Positions 8,240 to 14,707 of a stretch of DNA of 15,066 nucleotides are shown here, piece after piece. Within the stretch, counting starts at the first letter, position 1. Every line of letters starts with the position of its first letter. The translations under genes were made by a program, and so were the position numbers. The notes under the pieces were generated by a model that did no database searches, was not told the origin of the DNA, and worked only from the letters and a program-made list of their open reading frames with translations. Origin of the DNA: Bacteroidota bacterium (GTDB lineage: Bacteria; Bacteroidota; Bacteroidia; Flavobacteriales; Weeksellaceae); assembly GCA_023388015.1 (NCBI GenBank), contig JAEWHB010000068.1:1-15066 (forward strand). Direction: 5' to 3'.

Positions 8240-10200
8240 CCTTCCAAAACCAAATAAATTGTTTCTCCTCTTCTGATTGCCGTTCCCGCAGGAATCGACT
8301 GATTTACCACTTTCCCAATTCCAGTATAGCGCACATCAAGCCCCATATTTTCCAATACAGGAATCACACTCACACCGCTTTTTCCGATAACATTCGGGAT
8401 TTTTGGATTTTCATAATCCACTTTAAATTCGGGAGTTGAAAAAGCTTTGTTCACGTTGACAAGTTTGGGTAATTCCGGTGTTTGACGCGGTGTACGCGAA
8501 TAAACCCAGTCGGCAATTTTTTTGAAAACCGGCGCTGTCACACCTCCACCGTAATATCCTTTACTTCTGTCGGGTTTGTGAATAATCACAACGCAAGTAT
8601 ATTTCGGATCATCGGCCGGGAAAAATCCGGCGAAAGAAGCACGGTACTGCATGGGTTGATCTTTTAGCCAATATTCCACACGAGCCGTTCCGGTTTTTCC
8701 GGCAATTTCATAATGTTCCGTAAAAATATTTCTGGCCGTTCCGTCTGAAACCGCGAGTTTCAGCATTTCGGTTACTGCTTTTATATTTTCGGCAGAAGAC
8801 ATTTGTTCCACCAAAACCTGTGGTTTGTATTCGACTACTTTTCCGTTGTTTTCTTCAATTTTATCGATGAACAAAGGCTTTAGTAATTTTCCTCCGTTTG
8901 CAATTCCATTGTAAAAAGTCAGCATCTGCAAAGGCGTCATTTTGAATCCGTATCCGTAAGACATCACGGGCAAAGTAACATTGCTCCAATTGGAATCGCT
9001 CGGTCGATGGAACTGCGGCGCTGCTTCACCTTGAATGTCAATTCCAAGTGGTTTTGTCAGATGCCATTTATCGAGTTGGTCAAAATATTCCTGCGGATCG
9101 CTTCCGTATCCGGCATTGATCAATTTGGCGGTTCCGATGTTGGAAGATTTGATCAAAACCGTTCCGACATCAATCGTTCCATATCCGCGGGAATCACGAA
9201 TCGTCCGGTTGTAAAGTCTGTATGAGCCTCCGCCGGTTTGAACTGTGGTTTCGGGTGTGAATTTTTCATTTTCAAGACCGGCAAGAATGGATACGGTTTT
9301 AAAGGTGGAGCCCGGTTCGGCGCCTTCGCCTACCACATAATTCAACACATCTGAATAAACGCTATCAGTAATTTTTTTAAGATTGACAATCGCACGGATT
9401 TTCCCTGTTTCAACTTCCATTACCGCTACACATCCGTGTTGAGCATTGTATTTTATCAACTGATCCTGCAAAGCGCTGTATGCAGCAATCTGCATTCCGG
9501 CATCGATTGTCGTATAAACATTTGAACCGTTTACCGGCTCTTGTTCCCAAGATTTAAAAGGTTTCCATTGACCGCGCCCCATAAACTGAACCCAGCGCTT
9601 GCCCATAGTTCCGGAAAGATAATTGGAATAAGCACCTTCCAGTCCTACTTTACCACGATGGTCATCATATCCGATGGTTCTTGCCCCAACATCTGACAAA
9701 ACAAGTTCGCGTTTCGGGCGTGTATCGTGGATAAATCCACCTTTGTTCTGGCCTTCGCGGAAAATCGGGAAAGATTTAATGCGCATATAATCCTGATAAT
9801 CCAATCCTTTGATCAGGGTCATGTATCGGTTTTTTTTGTTTTTTTCAGTTCTTAATTTTGTTTCGAAATAAGAAGCAGGTTTTTCAAACATTTTGGATAA
9901 AGAATCAGACAAGGCGCCGACTTCTGCGTTAAACAAATCGTCTTTGATTACGACTAAGTCCAGAAAAATATCATGAACGGTCACGGTTGTAGCCAGCAAA
10001 TCACCTTCGGAAGCATATAAATTTCCCCGTTCGGCCGGCTCTTCCACCAGATTGAAGTTCCGTTGAGCGAAATCATCAAGTTGCTGACCTTCGGCCACCT
10101 GAATTTTCACCATGGAATACAGAACTCCCACCGCAATCAGAAGCAGCCCAAAACCTACTGCATATCCCCTAACCAATAAGTGTTTACGGTTCCTGATCAT
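8236..10200 (-). CDS. ftsI: Septal penicillin-binding protein FtsI/PBP3 with C-terminal PASTA domain
   Basis: This is a class B transpeptidase that cross-links septal peptidoglycan alongside FtsW. The 654-residue protein has a short cytoplasmic N-terminus, one membrane anchor (about residues 10-32), a PBP-dimer domain with the conserved AERGNLYA (56-63), and the transpeptidase domain. Its catalytic motifs are SxxK as Ser298-Thr-Phe-Lys301, SxN as Ser352-Ser-Asn354, and KTGTA (502-506). Residues from about 600 to the end form one PASTA repeat (starting IPNVIG, with an AGT...RGETIYLVL ending). E. coli FtsI lacks this domain, while it is common in Bacteroidota and Gram-positive homologues. The start overlaps the upstream ftsL-like gene by 17 bases. 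All active-site residues are intact. Confidence 0.96.
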   Translation of the reverse strand: MIRNRKHLLVRGYAVGFGLLLIAVGVLYSMVKIQVAEGQQLDDFAQRNFNLVEEPAERGNLYASEGDLLATTVTVHDIFLDLVVIKDDLFNAEVGALSDSLSKMFEKPASYFETKLRTEKNKKNRYMTLIKGLDYQDYMRIKSFPIFREGQNKGGFIHDTRPKRELVLSDVGARTIGYDDHRGKVGLEGAYSNYLSGTMGKRWVQFMGRGQWKPFKSWEQEPVNGSNVYTTIDAGMQIAAYSALQDQLIKYNAQHGCVAVMEVETGKIRAIVNLKKITDSVYSDVLNYVVGEGAEPGSTFKTVSILAGLENEKFTPETTVQTGGGSYRLYNRTIRDSRGYGTIDVGTVLIKSSNIGTAKLINAGYGSDPQEYFDQLDKWHLTKPLGIDIQGEAAPQFHRPSDSNWSNVTLPVMSYGYGFKMTPLQMLTFYNGIANGGKLLKPLFIDKIEENNGKVVEYKPQVLVEQMSSAENIKAVTEMLKLAVSDGTARNIFTEHYEIAGKTGTARVEYWLKDQPMQYRASFAGFFPADDPKYTCVVIIHKPDRSKGYYGGGVTAPVFKKIADWVYSRTPRQTPELPKLVNVNKAFSTPEFKVDYENPKIPNVIGKSGVSVIPVLENMGLDVRYTGIGKVVNQSIPAGTAIRRGETIYLVLEG

Positions 10201-10528
10201 AGACTTTTTGAATTAATACAAAGGGTTGTTCATCTGTTAATTTTATTCCTATCAGTTCGGACTGTTTAATGATTTCCGGCTCAAGCTGCATCTTCATCAG
10301 CAAGCGATGAGCATCTGTGTATTGCGCCTTGAGATTGGAAACTTCTTCGTCCAGTTTATTGATTTTTACTACTTTTTTATCAATCCAGTGCGAACTTGAA
10401 ATGCTGACAAAAGCCAAAAAAACCAAGTACATCACAAAACGCCAGTTCTGCATAGAACCGTCATCCACAAGGAATTTCCCCTTCAGGATATCCTTGATAT
10501 TGATGTTACTTTTCCTGTTTTTTGCCAT
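10184..10528 (-). CDS. ftsL: FtsL-like cell division protein
   Basis: This is a 114-residue single-pass membrane protein. It has a basic N-terminus (about 28 residues), one hydrophobic segment at about 30-46 (FVMYLVFLAFVSIS), then a helical, coiled-coil-prone stretch at about 50-90 with the heptad-like VVKINKLDEEVSNLKAQ, ending in a short tail with GIKLTDEQPFVL. This layout, the size, and the position between rsmH and ftsI match FtsL, which with FtsB and FtsQ activates FtsWI. Primary-sequence similarity to proteobacterial FtsL is very low, so identification is by topology and synteny. Small genes at this position in Bacteroidota are sometimes labelled hypothetical or mislabelled after the adjacent methyltransferase. 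The gap from rsmH is 5 bases. Confidence 0.85.
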   Translation of the reverse strand: MAKNRKSNINIKDILKGKFLVDDGSMQNWRFVMYLVFLAFVSISSSHWIDKKVVKINKLDEEVSNLKAQYTDAHRLLMKMQLEPEIIKQSELIGIKLTDEQPFVLIQKVYDQEP

Positions 10529-10533
10529 TTTAT

Positions 10534-11430
10534 TTAATTCTTTATTGCCACACGCATTTTGGCGCTTCTGGCTCTTGGATTTCTTTCTATTTCCTCTTCA
10601 CTTGGAACAATTACTTTGGACTGAACCGGCGAAAAAGGAGCTTCCCAATTTCCGAATACATCTCTTTCCGGTTCACCCTCAAACATTCCGGTTTTCATAT
10701 ATCGTTTTACCAATCGGTCTTCCAGCGAATGGTAAGCAATCATTACCATTTTCCCGTCCGGCTCAATTATTTCCCCGCACTGCATCAACAATTCGCGAAG
10801 CGCGGCCATTTCATCATTTACTTCGATCCGAAGTGACTGAAACAATTGCGCTAAAAATTTGTTTTCTTTATTTTTTGGAATGTAACTGAATAATTGCTTT
10901 AGCTGTTCGATGGTTTTAAAAGGCTCTCTATTTCGCTCCGAAACTACTTCACGTGCCATCCTTCTCGAAGTTCTCAGTTCCCCATAATTATAAAACACGT
11001 CTGCAAGAGCAGATTCTTCATATTCATTAAGGATTTTGGCTGCAGTTACTTTCTGATTTTGGTTCATACGCATATCCAATTCGCCGTCAAAGCGAATGGA
11101 AAATCCGCGCTCAGGAGTGTCAAACTGATGAGAAGAAACGCCTAAATCTGCCAAAACACCCGAAACATTTTTAATCCCGAGGTAACGCAAATTATTTTTC
11201 AGGAAACGGAAATTCTGCATAACCAACTGAAAACGATCATCATGAATGATATTATTTTTCGCATCTTCATCCTGATCAAATGAAATCAGCCTTCCCTTTT
11301 CACTCAACCGACTGAGGATTTCGCGGGAATGACCTCCACCACCGAACGTACAATCCACATAGATTCCGTCAGGATTTGTCACCAAGGCGTCAACACTCTC
11401 TTTCAGCAAAACCGGATTATGATATTCCAT
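10534..11430 (-). CDS. rsmH: 16S rRNA (cytosine-1402-N4)-methyltransferase RsmH (MraW)
   Basis: RsmH is a SAM-dependent methyltransferase that makes N4-methylcytidine at 16S rRNA position 1402 in the ribosomal P site. I start at the ATG at 11430, giving MEYHNPVLL, because flavobacterial RsmH normally begins directly before YHNPVLL. The frame also contains an ATG at 11439 and a GTG at 11442, which would add 3 or 4 residues. In the 298-residue form, visible motifs are DCTFGGGGHS (26-35, SAM loop), FDQD (51-54), ADLGVSSHQFD (94-104), RGFSIRFDGELDMRM (108-122), FQSLRIEVN (197-205), AYHSLEDRLVK (232-242) and the C-terminal NPRARSAKMR (284-293). It overlaps the end of mraZ by 14 bases and is co-transcribed with it, the standard mraZ-rsmH pairing. 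Confidence 0.96.
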   Translation of the reverse strand: MEYHNPVLLKESVDALVTNPDGIYVDCTFGGGGHSREILSRLSEKGRLISFDQDEDAKNNIIHDDRFQLVMQNFRFLKNNLRYLGIKNVSGVLADLGVSSHQFDTPERGFSIRFDGELDMRMNQNQKVTAAKILNEYEESALADVFYNYGELRTSRRMAREVVSERNREPFKTIEQLKQLFSYIPKNKENKFLAQLFQSLRIEVNDEMAALRELLMQCGEIIEPDGKMVMIAYHSLEDRLVKRYMKTGMFEGEPERDVFGNWEAPFSPVQSKVIVPSEEEIERNPRARSAKMRVAIKN

Positions 11431-11893
11431 CTTCTTCATCACTCTTTACATTCCCCATTACATCTTCGGCTAAAGCAGCAAAATCAAGCTCTGCAATATC
11501 CACCACACTCTCATAAGAGTCCTTATCCCAAATTTCCAGAATCATGGAATTGGGTGACAAAACCACTTCTTTATCGATTCCGGCATATGCAATCAGATCT
11601 CTCGCAATCTGAATACGACCGTTACCATCCACTTCCACCACTTTAAGTCCGGCTGTAAAAAGTCTGATGAAATCATTGTTCTTTTTCACAAAACGATTGA
11701 GCTTATTCACATCATCCATGACTTTGTTCCATTCACTCATGGGATGTAGCTCCAGACATTTCTGAAACACAGAACGCTTCAACACAAAACCATCCTCCAT
11801 CACCCCAGCCAGTTGCTTCTTCAAAGCGGCGGGCAATGGAAGACGCCCTTTTGCGTCAACTTTGCACTCATGTGTCCCTATTAATGGTTTCAA
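11417..11893 (-). CDS. mraZ: Transcriptional regulator MraZ
   Basis: MraZ is a DNA-binding protein of the AbrB/SpoVT swapped-hairpin type that controls its own division operon. It has the tandem MraZ halves, each with the DxxxR signature: VDAKGRL near residue 12 and VDGNGRI near residue 88 in the form called here. The longest frame begins at a GTG at 11941 (174 residues). I prefer the TTG at 11893 (158 residues, beginning (M)KPLIGTHECKVDAKGRL), because MraZ proteins normally begin with M(K)xxxG immediately before the first DxxxR motif. In addition, the upstream GTG is itself part of a GTGG operator repeat and lies upstream of a candidate -7 element at 11915-11908. No in-frame ATG exists before the conserved region. 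The gene ends with an acidic tail overlapping rsmH. Confidence 0.9.
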   Translation of the reverse strand: MKPLIGTHECKVDAKGRLPLPAALKKQLAGVMEDGFVLKRSVFQKCLELHPMSEWNKVMDDVNKLNRFVKKNNDFIRLFTAGLKVVEVDGNGRIQIARDLIAYAGIDKEVVLSPNSMILEIWDKDSYESVVDIAELDFAALAEDVMGNVKSDEEDGIS

Positions 11894-11907
11894 ATGGAAA
11901 TTTTCAT

Positions 11908-11915
11908 CAAAAGTA
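11908..11915 (-). promoter_or_regulatory. Candidate -7 element of the dcw operon promoter
   Basis: The minus strand reads TACTTTTG, an exact match to the Bacteroidota -7 consensus TAnnTTTG. A TTG at 11943-11941 could serve as the -33 element, but the spacer of 25 bp is longer than usual. Transcription would start near 11902, only about 9 bases before the TTG start of mraZ, giving an almost leaderless message. I saw no better TAnnTTTG match upstream on this strand between 11916 and 12129. Confidence 0.45.
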
Positions 11916-11922
11916 TAAAACT

Positions 11923-11973
11923 TTTTGCCATTTTTTACCACAAAATACCACTTTGTTGAAAACTTTTACCACT
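11923..11973 (-). promoter_or_regulatory. Candidate MraZ operator: GTGG direct repeats at 10-bp spacing
   Basis: Reading the minus strand, three directly adjacent 10-mers occur: AGTGGTATTT (11952-11943), TGTGGTAAAA (11942-11933) and AATGGCAAAA (11932-11923). A fourth, AGTGGTAAAA (11973-11964), lies 21 bp upstream, about two helical turns. In other bacteria MraZ is known to bind arrays of TGGG/GTGG-type repeats with about 10-bp periodicity in front of its own gene. Position, orientation and period all fit here. Binding by this MraZ is inferred. The array sits immediately upstream of the candidate -7 element and would cover the -33 region, so repression by promoter occlusion is plausible. Confidence 0.8.
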
Positions 11974-11998
11974 TCCTCCCTTTAAAAATCTTTTATAT

Positions 11999-12020
11999 TT
12001 CTGAAAATCTTTATTCAGAA
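11999..12020. repeat. Imperfect palindrome in the mraZ/hydrolase divergent spacer
   Basis: TTCTGAA (11999-12005) and TTCAGAA (12014-12020) are exact inverted copies separated by 8 bases. The site sits in the middle of the 188-base spacer between the divergent mraZ and hydrolase genes. It could be a dimeric regulator site or a small hairpin. It has no T-tract following it on either strand, so it is not a terminator. Function unknown. Confidence 0.4.
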
Positions 12021-12102
12021 GAAACTCAAAGGATTAGTACTGAAAAGGAATTGATTTAAATTCGGTTTTAATTATTTTTTAAGAAAATTATACAGAATTC
12101 CC

Positions 12103-12110
12103 TATTTTTG
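12103..12110 (+). promoter_or_regulatory. Candidate -7 element for the hydrolase-ysxC operon
   Basis: TATTTTTG matches the Bacteroidota consensus TAnnTTTG exactly and lies 19 bases before the ATG at 12130, a typical spacing with transcription starting near 12116. The -33 region is only a T-tract around 12075-12080 and has no clear TTG. Confidence 0.6.
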
Positions 12111-12129
12111 TTTCAAACACAAAAGTGGA

Positions 12130-12906
12130 ATGCTTTTAAAACTTAAAAAGTCTAAAAAATTTTCCTACATAGAAGAAGGCGACGGAATACCGATCGTACT
12201 GCTTCATGGGTTGATGGGTGAGCTAAGTAATTTTGGCTCGCTGATGCAACATTTTTCAGGAAAAGGGTACAAGGTTTATGCGCCGGAATTACCAATTTAT
12301 AGTTATCCTTTGCTCAATACAAACGTTTCTAGTATTGCAAAATTTGTTGCGCGTTTTCTGAAAGACATCGTTCAAGAACCAGCCATTTTAGTTGGAAATT
12401 CCCTTGGCGGACATTTGGGGCTTGTAGCAACACATAAGCATCCGGAACTTGTAAAAGCTTTGGTTCTGACGGGCAGTTCAGGGCTGTATGAAAAATCTTT
12501 TGGCGAAACTTTTCCAAAAAGAGGCAGTTACGATTATGTCTTAAAAAAGACGCAGGAAGTATTCTATGATCCTGCAGTGGCAACCAAAGAAATTGTGGAT
12601 GATGTTTTTGAAACAGTAAATGATCGTAAAAAAGCTATCAAAACGCTTTACATTGCCCGAAGCGCAATTAAACATAACATGAAAAATGATTTGAAGGAAA
12701 TTCAAACACCGGTTTGTTTAATTTGGGGAAAACAAGATAATGTCACTCCTCCCGAGGTAGCTGTGGAATTCGATGAAGGTTTGCCTAATTCAACACTTTA
12801 TTGGATTGACAAATGCGGACATGCACCTATGATGGAACACCCTGAACTTTTCAACAGCCTTTTGGAAGAATGGTTGTTACAAAATCAATTTGCACCTGTC
12901 CAATGA
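12130..12906 (+). CDS. Alpha/beta-fold hydrolase
   Basis: The 258-residue cytoplasmic protein has the alpha/beta-hydrolase plan. The oxyanion-hole region is LLHGLMG (24-30). The nucleophile elbow is GNSLGG (89-94, Ser91). The acid sits in WGKQDNVTP (199-207, Asp203). The base histidine is His231 in CGHAPMMEHPE. All three catalytic residues are therefore present. A cap region lies between about residues 115 and 180. There is no signal peptide. The substrate cannot be told from sequence; the fold covers esterases, lipases, C-C hydrolases and others. It overlaps ysxC by ATGA, so the two are translationally coupled. My recollection is that a hydrolase of this kind often precedes ysxC in flavobacteria. 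Confidence 0.92.
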   Translation: MLLKLKKSKKFSYIEEGDGIPIVLLHGLMGELSNFGSLMQHFSGKGYKVYAPELPIYSYPLLNTNVSSIAKFVARFLKDIVQEPAILVGNSLGGHLGLVATHKHPELVKALVLTGSSGLYEKSFGETFPKRGSYDYVLKKTQEVFYDPAVATKEIVDDVFETVNDRKKAIKTLYIARSAIKHNMKNDLKEIQTPVCLIWGKQDNVTPPEVAVEFDEGLPNSTLYWIDKCGHAPMMEHPELFNSLLEEWLLQNQFAPVQ

Positions 12907-13508
12907 ATTTAAAACCAGAATTCGTAAAAAGCGCACCTAAATGGTCTGATTGCCCGGAGCCCGACAAGCCTGAATACGCCTTCATCGGTCGCTCAAATGT
13001 TGGAAAATCATCTCTTATCAATATGTTGGCTGACCGGAAAGATTTGGCCAAAACTTCTGGAACTCCAGGGAAAACTCAATTGCTTAATGTTTTTCTTATG
13101 GAAGAAAGCTGGTACCTCACAGACCTTCCAGGTTATGGGTACGCACGTGTTTCTAAAACCAAAAGAGGTGAGTTTGAAAAAATGATTACAAATTATCTCA
13201 CGCAACGCCCCAATTTGGTCAATACTTTTGTATTGATTGATTGCCGGATTCCACCGCAAAAAATTGATCTTGAGTTCATGCAATGGCTCGGCGAAACTCA
13301 GATTCCGTTTTCAATTGTTTTCACAAAAATCGACAAAATAAGCAGTGCTGCCTTACAAAAAGCTTTGTTGAATTACCGCAAAGAAATGCTCAAAACATGG
13401 GAATCCATGCCGCAGGTTTTTACAACTTCAGCTTCGGCAAAAATAGGTCGTCTGGAAATTCTGAATTACATCAGCTCACTCAACGAACAACTGAAAGGAA
13501 AGTTTTAA
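12903..13508 (+). CDS. ysxC: Ribosome-biogenesis GTPase YsxC/EngB (YihA)
   Basis: This TRAFAC-class GTPase is required for late assembly of the large ribosomal subunit and, in several species, for cell division. With the start at ATG 12903 it is 201 residues. The G motifs are in order: G1 GRSNVGKS (29-36), G2 around Thr54 in TSGTPGKTQ, G3 DLPG (74-77) followed by YGYA, G4 TKID (141-144) and G5 SASAK (176-180). A further in-frame ATG at 12870 would add 11 residues within the hydrolase coding region. I chose 12903 because it forms an ATGA overlap with the hydrolase stop and gives the normal family N-terminus. It converges on aroQ, with the two stop codons overlapping. Confidence 0.96.
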   Translation: MNLKPEFVKSAPKWSDCPEPDKPEYAFIGRSNVGKSSLINMLADRKDLAKTSGTPGKTQLLNVFLMEESWYLTDLPGYGYARVSKTKRGEFEKMITNYLTQRPNLVNTFVLIDCRIPPQKIDLEFMQWLGETQIPFSIVFTKIDKISSAALQKALLNYRKEMLKTWESMPQVFTTSASAKIGRLEILNYISSLNEQLKGKF

Positions 13509-13927
13509 ATCCGGAGCAACTCCTCAATTGCCATCTTATAGCCGTCCAGTCCTTTACCTGAAATAATTTTGAGGCAATTTTCTCCCGTTACCGAAATTTT
13601 TCTGAAATCTTCCCTTGCATAAATGTCGGAAATATGAACTTCTACAACCGGCACCTTAATGGCTTTGATAGCATCTGCAATAGCATAGGAATAATGCGTA
13701 TAAGCTCCGGCATTTAACACAATCCCGTCATATTCAAATCCGATTTGGTGTAATTTGTCAATTATATCTCCCTCATGATTGGATTGAAAATAATGAAGTG
13801 CGGCATCAGAAAAGCTTTTACGGAGTTTTCCAAAATACTCTTCAAAACTTTGATTTCCATAGACTTCGGGCTCGCGTTTTCCGAGCAGATTCAGATTAGG
13901 TCCGTTTATAATTTGAATTTGATACAT
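13505..13927 (-). CDS. aroQ: 3-dehydroquinate dehydratase, type II
   Basis: AroQ catalyses the third step of the shikimate pathway, 3-dehydroquinate to 3-dehydroshikimate, through the dodecameric type II fold. The 140-residue protein has the N-terminal INGPNLNLLGKREPEVYG motif, including the lid Arg18 and the expected catalytic Tyr23. It also has NHEGDIID (50-57), LNAGAYTHYS (71-80, Asn72) and VEVHISDIYAREDFR (95-109, with His98 the expected catalytic histidine). These cover the family's catalytic residues. The length is at the usual 140-150. It is transcribed alone from 13927 and ends convergently with ysxC. It is functionally unrelated to its neighbours. Confidence 0.96.
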   Translation of the reverse strand: MYQIQIINGPNLNLLGKREPEVYGNQSFEEYFGKLRKSFSDAALHYFQSNHEGDIIDKLHQIGFEYDGIVLNAGAYTHYSYAIADAIKAIKVPVVEVHISDIYAREDFRKISVTGENCLKIISGKGLDGYKMAIEELLRI

Positions 13928-13952
13928 GAAAAATTCGCCTTAATTCATGGTT

Positions 13953-13960
13953 TAAAATTA
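13953..13960 (-). promoter_or_regulatory. Weak candidate -7 element for aroQ
   Basis: The minus strand reads TAATTTTA, one mismatch from TAnnTTTG, ending 25 bases before the aroQ ATG. No convincing -33 element accompanies it. It is offered only because aroQ is a single minus-strand gene and must start in this 138-base divergent spacer. Confidence 0.25.
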
Positions 13961-14027
13961 CAGATTTAATTGATTTTGAGCATCCTGTTTGAGCGTTTTT
14001 TGACTCATAATTAATAAAACGGCATTG

Positions 14028-14035
14028 TAATTGTG
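14028..14035 (+). promoter_or_regulatory. Weak candidate -7 element for the repeat lipoprotein gene
   Basis: TAATTGTG is one mismatch from TAnnTTTG and ends 30 bases before the ATG at 14066. A TTTTTTG tract ending at 14002 could be the -33 element, but the spacer (25 bp) is long. It could also be read by an alternative sigma factor, for which there is no direct evidence. Confidence 0.3.
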
Positions 14036-14065
14036 TAAAATCACCAAACTAAAAAACCTTTTATT

Positions 14066-14554
14066 ATGAAAAAATTAATCCTAAGTATCTCAGCAATTGC
14101 TTTGAGTGTTTTCACTTTAAATTCATGTGAACCAAAAAATCAGAATGAAAATTTAGATAATAATTACCCCATTGACACGATTGAAACCGTTGATACCGTT
14201 TATTCTTCTGATTCTGATTGGGAACGAGCTGAACAAGACCTTAAAGATGCCGAGCAAAGATTAATCGAAGCCGAAGAGAGTGGCGATCAAACAGCGCAGA
14301 AAGCAGCACAAAAAGTCAGAGATGACGCCAAAGCTACTTGGGAAGCGATTAAAAATCAAGCCAATAAAACTGCAGATGCGGTTGAAGAAGGGACCCAAGA
14401 CGCTGTTGAAGGCGTAAAGAAAGTAGCCAATGATGTTGGCGACGCTACATCTGAAGCTTATCAAAACACCAAAGAAGGCGTTCAAGAAGCAGCTAAAGAT
14501 GTGAAGAAAGGCGCAAACAAAGCAGCTGACGATATTAAAAATATCGGAAAATAG
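14066..14554 (+). CDS. Small lipoprotein with LEA-like 11-residue repeats
   Basis: The 162-residue protein has a type II signal peptide: MKK, a hydrophobic core at 4-18, and lipobox LNSC with the lipidated Cys21. A low-complexity acidic linker follows (about 22-50). From residue 80 the sequence falls into consecutive 11-residue units with no gaps, starting at 80, 91, 102, 113, 124, 135 and 146, and ending IKNIGK. Most units end in D, N or K and are rich in Ala, Lys, Glu, Asp and Asn; examples are TKEGVQEAAKD and VKKGANKAADD. That is the pattern of group-3 LEA (LEA_4) and apolipoprotein-like amphipathic helices. Such proteins are associated with desiccation, freezing or membrane-stress protection, but function here is inferred from composition only. 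It is expected to be anchored in the outer membrane, facing the periplasm. The gene is monocistronic and ends at a strong terminator. Confidence 0.85.
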   Translation: MKKLILSISAIALSVFTLNSCEPKNQNENLDNNYPIDTIETVDTVYSSDSDWERAEQDLKDAEQRLIEAEESGDQTAQKAAQKVRDDAKATWEAIKNQANKTADAVEEGTQDAVEGVKKVANDVGDATSEAYQNTKEGVQEAAKDVKKGANKAADDIKNIGK

Positions 14555-14573
14555 ATGTGCTAAATAATGTTGC

Positions 14574-14611
14574 AAAACCACATAATTCTTTACTAATTAT
14601 GTGGTTTTTTT
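14574..14611 (+). terminator. Rho-independent terminator after the lipoprotein gene
   Basis: A perfect 14-bp stem AAAACCACATAATT (14574-14587) pairs with AATTATGTGGTTTT (14595-14608) across the 7-base loop CTTTACT, and continues into a T-tract to 14611. It lies 20 bases after the stop codon. The A-tract on the left makes weak termination in the other direction possible. Confidence 0.9.
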
Positions 14612-14679
14612 ATTTTCAAAAATTTACCATTTAGTTTATTTAAATCATAAATAATTTGCTTACAAATAATTATAAACCG

Positions 14680-14699
14680 ATTTAGATAATTATCTAAAT
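14680..14699. promoter_or_regulatory. 20-bp perfect palindrome, candidate operator
   Basis: ATTTAGATAATTATCTAAAT is its own reverse complement over all 20 bases. It ends 8 bases before the -7 element at 14708, so it covers the -33 region of that promoter. That is the position expected for a dimeric repressor, for example a winged-helix protein of ArsR type. The regulator is not encoded in this window and its identity is a guess. Confidence 0.6.
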
Positions 14700-14707
14700 T
14701 AATGGCG

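Noticed and set aside
10317..10889. Plus-strand 190-codon open frame across ftsL/rsmH
   Set aside because: It is antisense to rsmH motifs and the ftsL-like gene, with no coherent domain. Long antisense frames arise readily from the codon use here.
12870..12902. Upstream ATG extension of ysxC
   Set aside because: It would add 11 residues (MVVTKSICTCP) lying wholly within the hydrolase frame and untypical for the family. The ATGA-coupled start at 12903 is better.
13513..13523. GGAG-CAA-CTCC hairpin near the ysxC/aroQ junction as a terminator
   Set aside because: The stem is only 4 bp, lies inside aroQ coding sequence, and has no T-tract on the plus strand and only a poor one on the minus strand.
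14261..14581. Minus-strand 106-codon open frame opposite the lipoprotein
   Set aside because: It is Cys/Phe-rich and the mirror of the repetitive LEA-like region. Its start lies inside the terminator stem. It is a shadow of the repeats.
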